A stretch of 34,498 nucleotides of DNA from positions 1 to 34,498 of the forward strand of contig CAJMSE010000026.1 of the NCBI GenBank assembly GCA_905216025.1, read 5' to 3'. The notes under the pieces are model-generated. The model was not told the origin of the DNA. It ran no database searches and saw only the letters and a program-made list of their open reading frames with translations. Position 1 is the stretch's first letter. Each line of letters opens with the position of its first letter. This document shows, piece by piece, positions 31,214 through 34,498 of this stretch. A program made the position numbers and the translations under genes. This DNA is from an uncultured bacterium. Lineage in GTDB: Bacteria > Bacteroidota > Bacteroidia > Bacteroidales > Bacteroidaceae.

Positions 31214-33865
31214 ATGAAAAAATTTAAACTATTCATCACCGCATTACTGGTCGGTTGTACGGTGCAAATGGAAGCAGCCGAATGGACCGGCAACGCCGTC
31301 TCGGACGGCACTTTCTACCTATATAATATAGGTACGGGTAAATTTTTGAATGCCGGAGACCCCAAAAACAATTGGGGAACGCACGGTTGGCTGACTGCAG
31401 ACTGGGGCATTGACGTAACCTTGGCAACCTCAGGAGACAGCTGCACCATCGACACAAAATTCAGCAATGGAGGCAATAATCACTTTATGGCAAGCACTTT
31501 ATGGCTTGACGGCACAGCAACGAAGTACAAATTCACCCCTGTAGGAAACAACATCTATACCATCAGCACCGGTGACACATACCTCACCGGCGAAGGCAAT
31601 ACCGTGTCTTTTGCCACTGCAGCCGACAATGATTCACAGAAATGGCAGCTCTTATCACGCAGCGAAATGATAGAAGCCATAAGCGGCGCCACAAAAGAGC
31701 AACCCGCAAACGCCACATTCTTGATTACGTCTCCGGATTTCACGCGCAACGACACACGCATTGCAGCAGCATGGCCTTATACCAAGTCAGGAGGTAACGT
31801 GACTGTTGCCGGTGGTCCTAATAACAATGGAAACCGGAAATCCTTCGGTTGTGAATTCTGGAACAACACATTTGACATCCATCAGGTGATTACCGATGCC
31901 CCGGCCGGTGTGTATGAGCTGACCGTGCAGGGATTCGACAAAAGAGGCACCAGTCAAACTGTTATCTACGCAGGCAATACAGAACAACCTTTCAAGAACA
32001 CCACCCCTGCTGCTAACTTCAGCGACGGACTCGATGCGATTGTAAATGGTGAATATACCGGCAACACAACAGGTAAATTCGCACATACAGGCGGTGACCT
32101 CACAATCGGAATCAAACGCACGATATCTCCGACCAACGGTGACGACTGGGTCGTGTTCGACAATTTCCAACTGACCTATTACGGCACAGACTTGGAGACA
32201 TACGCCGAACAGCTCAACACCAGCATTACGGCAGCAGAGGCCATAGACCAGTCAACACTGACAACAGCATGTGCCAACGCTTTGGCCAAGACCATCCAAG
32301 ACTATAAAGGCAAGACATACACCACCATCGAAGACTACACGAAAGCCATTGATGCGGTAAAGGCTGCCATCAATACCGCCAAAGCCAACGCAGCGCAGCT
32401 CGCAATATTCAACGAGGCCAAAGCCATCGCAGAAGGCATCATCGCGCAGACAGGCGTATACACGGACAAGGACAATGCAAAGAGCACAGCCGAGAATGCT
32501 ATAGCGGGCATTGTGACAAAAACAAACAACTGCATCGAAGCTAATGACTTTAAGGACAACGGCAACGAACTGATTGCTGCCGCAAAGACTTTCATGTCGG
32601 CTGTGGATATAAACGATGAAAAGTGCTTTGACATCACAACGCTCATTGCAAACCCGTCGTTCGACAATAATGCCACCGATGGTTGGACATACACTGTGGC
32701 TCCCGGATATAACTCAACAGGCAAGAACGCCGAATATTATGAGAAAGACTTTGACTTCAACCAGACACTGACAGGCATGCCGAAAGGTAACTATAAGCTG
32801 AAAGTACAGGCTTTCCAGCGCCCCGGCGGCAATGATGCTGCATACACGGCATGGAAAGCTGGCACGGATATCATTGACACATATATATACATCAATGAAG
32901 GCCAGACTAAGGTTAAGAACGTAATGTCCGAATATTCCGATGTAGCTTTGGCCGGCAATGAAGCAACTGCCGGTAATAAAAGCTGGATAGACTATCAAGA
33001 CGCAGAAGGCCACTGGCACCCCAACGGCATGCCCGGCGCAGCCCTCTACTTCGACAAAGGCATGTATGACAATGAAATACTGACAAGCGTCGAGGGTGAC
33101 CTCAAGCTCGGTTTCAAGGGCAAAAAAGCTGCAGCTGCATGGACTCTCTTCGACAATTTCCGCCTCTATTACTATGGCACGAGCATCCCTGTGACCATCG
33201 ATGAGGCTAATGACTTCAGCGTTGTAAACGACGTGGAGAACGCCAAGGTGACGCTCAACCGCACCATCAAGGCCGACGTATGGAACACCATCGTGCTGCC
33301 ATTCGACCTCACCGACGGCGAGACAAAGGCTGCTTTCGGCAACGATGCACAGGTGGCAACATTCTCTGAAAACAGCGATGACGCGCAGAACGCCACCGTT
33401 TCATTCAACATCGCCACAAGCGCTGCGATTGAGGCAAACGTCCCCGTGCTGCTGAATACCGCAACAGCGGGAACCGAATACACATTCACCGGCCGCACAA
33501 TAAAAGCACTGAACGGCGCAACGCCGAAGGTCGCAGGCAGCAACTTCAGCTTCACCGGCACCTACACGGCAACCTGCACCGTGCCCGAGAACGACTACTT
33601 CATCAGCAGCAGCAAGCTCTACCGCTCTGAAGGAAACACCACACTGAAGGGCACACGCGCCTACATCTCTGCAAACGCAACCGATTCCAATGCAAAGATT
33701 GTACGCTTCAGCATCGGAGGCAACGAGGCAACGGCTATCGACGGAGTGCTGGTTGAAAAGAATGGCAATGCTGCCGTATACAACATGGCCGGACAGCGTG
33801 TCGCTGCCGACAAGCTGGCAAAGGGTGTATACATCCTCAACAACAAGAAAATCATTGTAAAATAA
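31214..33865 (+). CDS. large secreted surface protein with carbohydrate-binding-like modules and a C-terminal sorting-type tail
   Basis: The 883-residue protein has a signal peptide (KLFITALLVGCTVQMEAA). Residues ~25-130 look like a ricin-type or related trefoil (GTFYLYNIGTGKFLNAGD). Two beta-sandwich modules follow at about 165-320 and 475-660, each ending in a near-identical line: DWVVFDNFQLTYYGT and AWTLFDNFRLYYYGT. Between them lies an Ala-rich helical segment (320-470) like a FIVAR linker. A further beta domain (665-840) leads to a C-terminal tail AVYNMAGQRVAADKLAKGVYIL ending KKIIVK (landmark GQRVAADKLAKGVYIL), of the type seen in Prevotella secreted proteins and similar to type IX sorting domains. 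No enzymatic residues are evident; glycan binding is an inference. Codon use is more AT-rich than in the fucose operon. Confidence 0.78.
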   Translation: MKKFKLFITALLVGCTVQMEAAEWTGNAVSDGTFYLYNIGTGKFLNAGDPKNNWGTHGWLTADWGIDVTLATSGDSCTIDTKFSNGGNNHFMASTLWLDGTATKYKFTPVGNNIYTISTGDTYLTGEGNTVSFATAADNDSQKWQLLSRSEMIEAISGATKEQPANATFLITSPDFTRNDTRIAAAWPYTKSGGNVTVAGGPNNNGNRKSFGCEFWNNTFDIHQVITDAPAGVYELTVQGFDKRGTSQTVIYAGNTEQPFKNTTPAANFSDGLDAIVNGEYTGNTTGKFAHTGGDLTIGIKRTISPTNGDDWVVFDNFQLTYYGTDLETYAEQLNTSITAAEAIDQSTLTTACANALAKTIQDYKGKTYTTIEDYTKAIDAVKAAINTAKANAAQLAIFNEAKAIAEGIIAQTGVYTDKDNAKSTAENAIAGIVTKTNNCIEANDFKDNGNELIAAAKTFMSAVDINDEKCFDITTLIANPSFDNNATDGWTYTVAPGYNSTGKNAEYYEKDFDFNQTLTGMPKGNYKLKVQAFQRPGGNDAAYTAWKAGTDIIDTYIYINEGQTKVKNVMSEYSDVALAGNEATAGNKSWIDYQDAEGHWHPNGMPGAALYFDKGMYDNEILTSVEGDLKLGFKGKKAAAAWTLFDNFRLYYYGTSIPVTIDEANDFSVVNDVENAKVTLNRTIKADVWNTIVLPFDLTDGETKAAFGNDAQVATFSENSDDAQNATVSFNIATSAAIEANVPVLLNTATAGTEYTFTGRTIKALNGATPKVAGSNFSFTGTYTATCTVPENDYFISSSKLYRSEGNTTLKGTRAYISANATDSNAKIVRFSIGGNEATAIDGVLVEKNGNAAVYNMAGQRVAADKLAKGVYILNNKKIIVK

Positions 33866-33882
33866 ATAAATAAAAGAACATT

Positions 33883-34074
33883 ATGAACAAGAAAAGATAT
33901 ATTTCTCCTGCAATAGAGCAAGTAGAACTGAGCGACGAACTGATGCTGAACACAGCGTCAATCACAGAACTGTCAGGAGACACAGGCATCGCTTTCGGCG
34001 ACCCGACAGAAGACATACCGACCTCTGGCGACTCTAAGAGCCATGGCAACAGCCTGTGGGATTGGGACGAATAA
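33883..34074 (+). CDS. 63-residue acidic peptide, Bacteroidales small-protein type
   Basis: It begins 17 nt after the surface protein, so the two share a message. The basic start MNKKRYISPAIEQVELSDEL is followed by a Thr/Ser/Asp-rich middle (SGDTGIAFGDPTEDIP) and the end SLWDWDE. I recall many Prevotella and Bacteroides genomes carrying short proteins with the same layout: M(K)K-x-Y-x-x-P at the start, a Gly/Asp-rich middle and an acidic Trp-rich end. None has an established function as far as I know. It has no signal peptide, cysteines or membrane helix. Leader peptide, exported peptide or assembly partner are all open. Confidence 0.75.
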   Translation: MNKKRYISPAIEQVELSDELMLNTASITELSGDTGIAFGDPTEDIPTSGDSKSHGNSLWDWDE

Positions 34075-34103
34075 GCCAGCACAAGAACCATTTGATTTTC
34101 ATT

Positions 34104-34135
34104 GGGGCCCGTTTTTTGACGGGTCCCTTTTGTTT
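34104..34135 (+). terminator. terminator of the surface-protein operon
   Basis: GGGGCCCGT pairs with ACGGGTCCC (one G-U) across a 6-nt loop and is followed by TTTTGTTTTT. Confidence 0.9.
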
Positions 34136-34154
34136 TTCTGACACTGCATATACC

Positions 34155-34355
34155 GCTGCCACGCCTGCATGAAGATGCGGGGAGGCACTCTTAAAGATGC
34201 AACGGAGCCGTTCTGACGATGCAACGGAGCGCCCGCGACGGTGCGATGGGTTACCCGCTGATGCTGCATGAGTGCTTCCAAATGAGTCTTTGAGAGCTAT
34301 CAAAAGTGTTTTTGAGAGCTAAACAAAATGTTTTTGAGAGCTAAGCAAAACCATC
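34155..34355. repeat. 22-nt phased array, locus D (about nine degenerate units)
   Basis: The spacer word GAT (or GGT) recurs at 34174, 34196, 34218 and 34240; GCAACGGAGC follows it at 34199 and 34221. In the same phase TTGAGAGCTA starts at 34290, 34312 and 34334, with ATGAGTGCT at 34268. The palindromes are weaker than in loci A and C but the 22-nt step is exact. Confidence 0.82.
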
Positions 34356-34400
34356 CGAGCAGACCTCGGCAAACATTTTTATCTATAAAAACGCAAAGTC

Positions 34401-34415
34401 CGCAAAGACGCAAAG
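34401..34415. repeat. CGCAAAGACGCAAAG dispersed repeat, second copy
   Basis: Exact 15-nt match to 2448-2462, here within ACGCAAAGTCCGCAAAGACG. Confidence 0.6.
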
Positions 34416-34498
34416 ACCTGTCCCGTATTATTTCTTTATAAAAAGAACCGGGTGTTGGGGGGTTGGGGCGGTTGGGGTTTTTTATAATGTGTACGGGG

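Larger units (their letters stand above)
34075..34498. other. repeat-rich right end of the contig
   Basis: After the terminator come the 22-nt array (34155-34355), the CGCAAAGACGCAAAG word (34401-34415) and G-rich low-complexity sequence from about 34448 that is probably an assembly edge. No gene is seen. Confidence 0.65.

Overview
The window looks like one whole contig from a moderately high-GC Bacteroidales genome, most likely Prevotella or a close relative. The evidence is the Bacteroidetes -7 promoter box TAnnTTTG in front of almost every transcription unit, an RprX/RprY-type two-component pair, a GldB-like lipoprotein, a membrane regulator with a periplasmic propeller and a C-terminal AraC domain, and a surface protein with a Prevotella-style C-terminal sorting tail followed by a 63-residue peptide. 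Both contig ends run into low-complexity or repeated sequence (1-90 and about 34440-34498), so they are probably assembly limits.

Layout. 1-1347 (-): 5' part of mfd, carrying an in-frame palindromic insertion. 1656-3127 (+): a DPM1-like polyprenol-phosphate mannosyltransferase and an Hsp20 chaperone. 3230-6025 (-): a 931-residue propeller/Y_Y_Y/AraC membrane regulator with no kinase. 6514-7153 (-): RidA and tRNA-Glu(CTC). 7320-9432 (+): sodium:solute symporter and HAD phosphatase. 9824-11714 (-): GH25 lysozyme and a zinc-ribbon membrane protein. 11793-13073 (+): a clostripain-like lipoprotein. 13177-20383 (+): a tight run of glnS, TPR protein, DedA, manC, gmd and fcl, so the GDP-L-fucose pathway from mannose-1-phosphate is complete and sits behind a tRNA synthetase. 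20504-21436 (+): a YhcC-type radical SAM protein, convergent with gldB-like 21423-22226 (-). 22515-23738 (+): a secreted DUF4861-like protein. 23898-26278 (-): mtaB and a GT2 glycosyltransferase, overlapping. 26544-26717 (+): a tiny lipoprotein. 26955-28122 (-): rpsF-rpsR-rplI. 28247-28426 (+): a 59-residue two-helix membrane protein. 28512-30818 (-): rprX-rprY. 31214-34074 (+): the large surface protein and its peptide partner.

The most unusual content is between the genes. Four intergenic stretches (6396-6502, 9597-9816, 23772-23878, 34155-34355) are built from degenerate units repeating at exactly 22 nt. In the clearest loci each unit is a 19-nt imperfect palindrome of the type GTTACCTGCGGCAGGTAAC followed by a 3-nt spacer, usually GRT. 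Two-unit versions with the same 22-nt step occur at 1519-1562, 9421-9464 and 26849-26892. The long arrays all lie at gene 3' ends and never in promoters. I do not recognise the family; it is the best candidate here for an undescribed system. A separate palindromic element has inserted in frame into mfd and is translated, much like the Rickettsia palindromic elements; a fragment of a second copy lies where the contig breaks.

Most calls come from protein motifs read by eye and from promoter and hairpin geometry. No database search was run.
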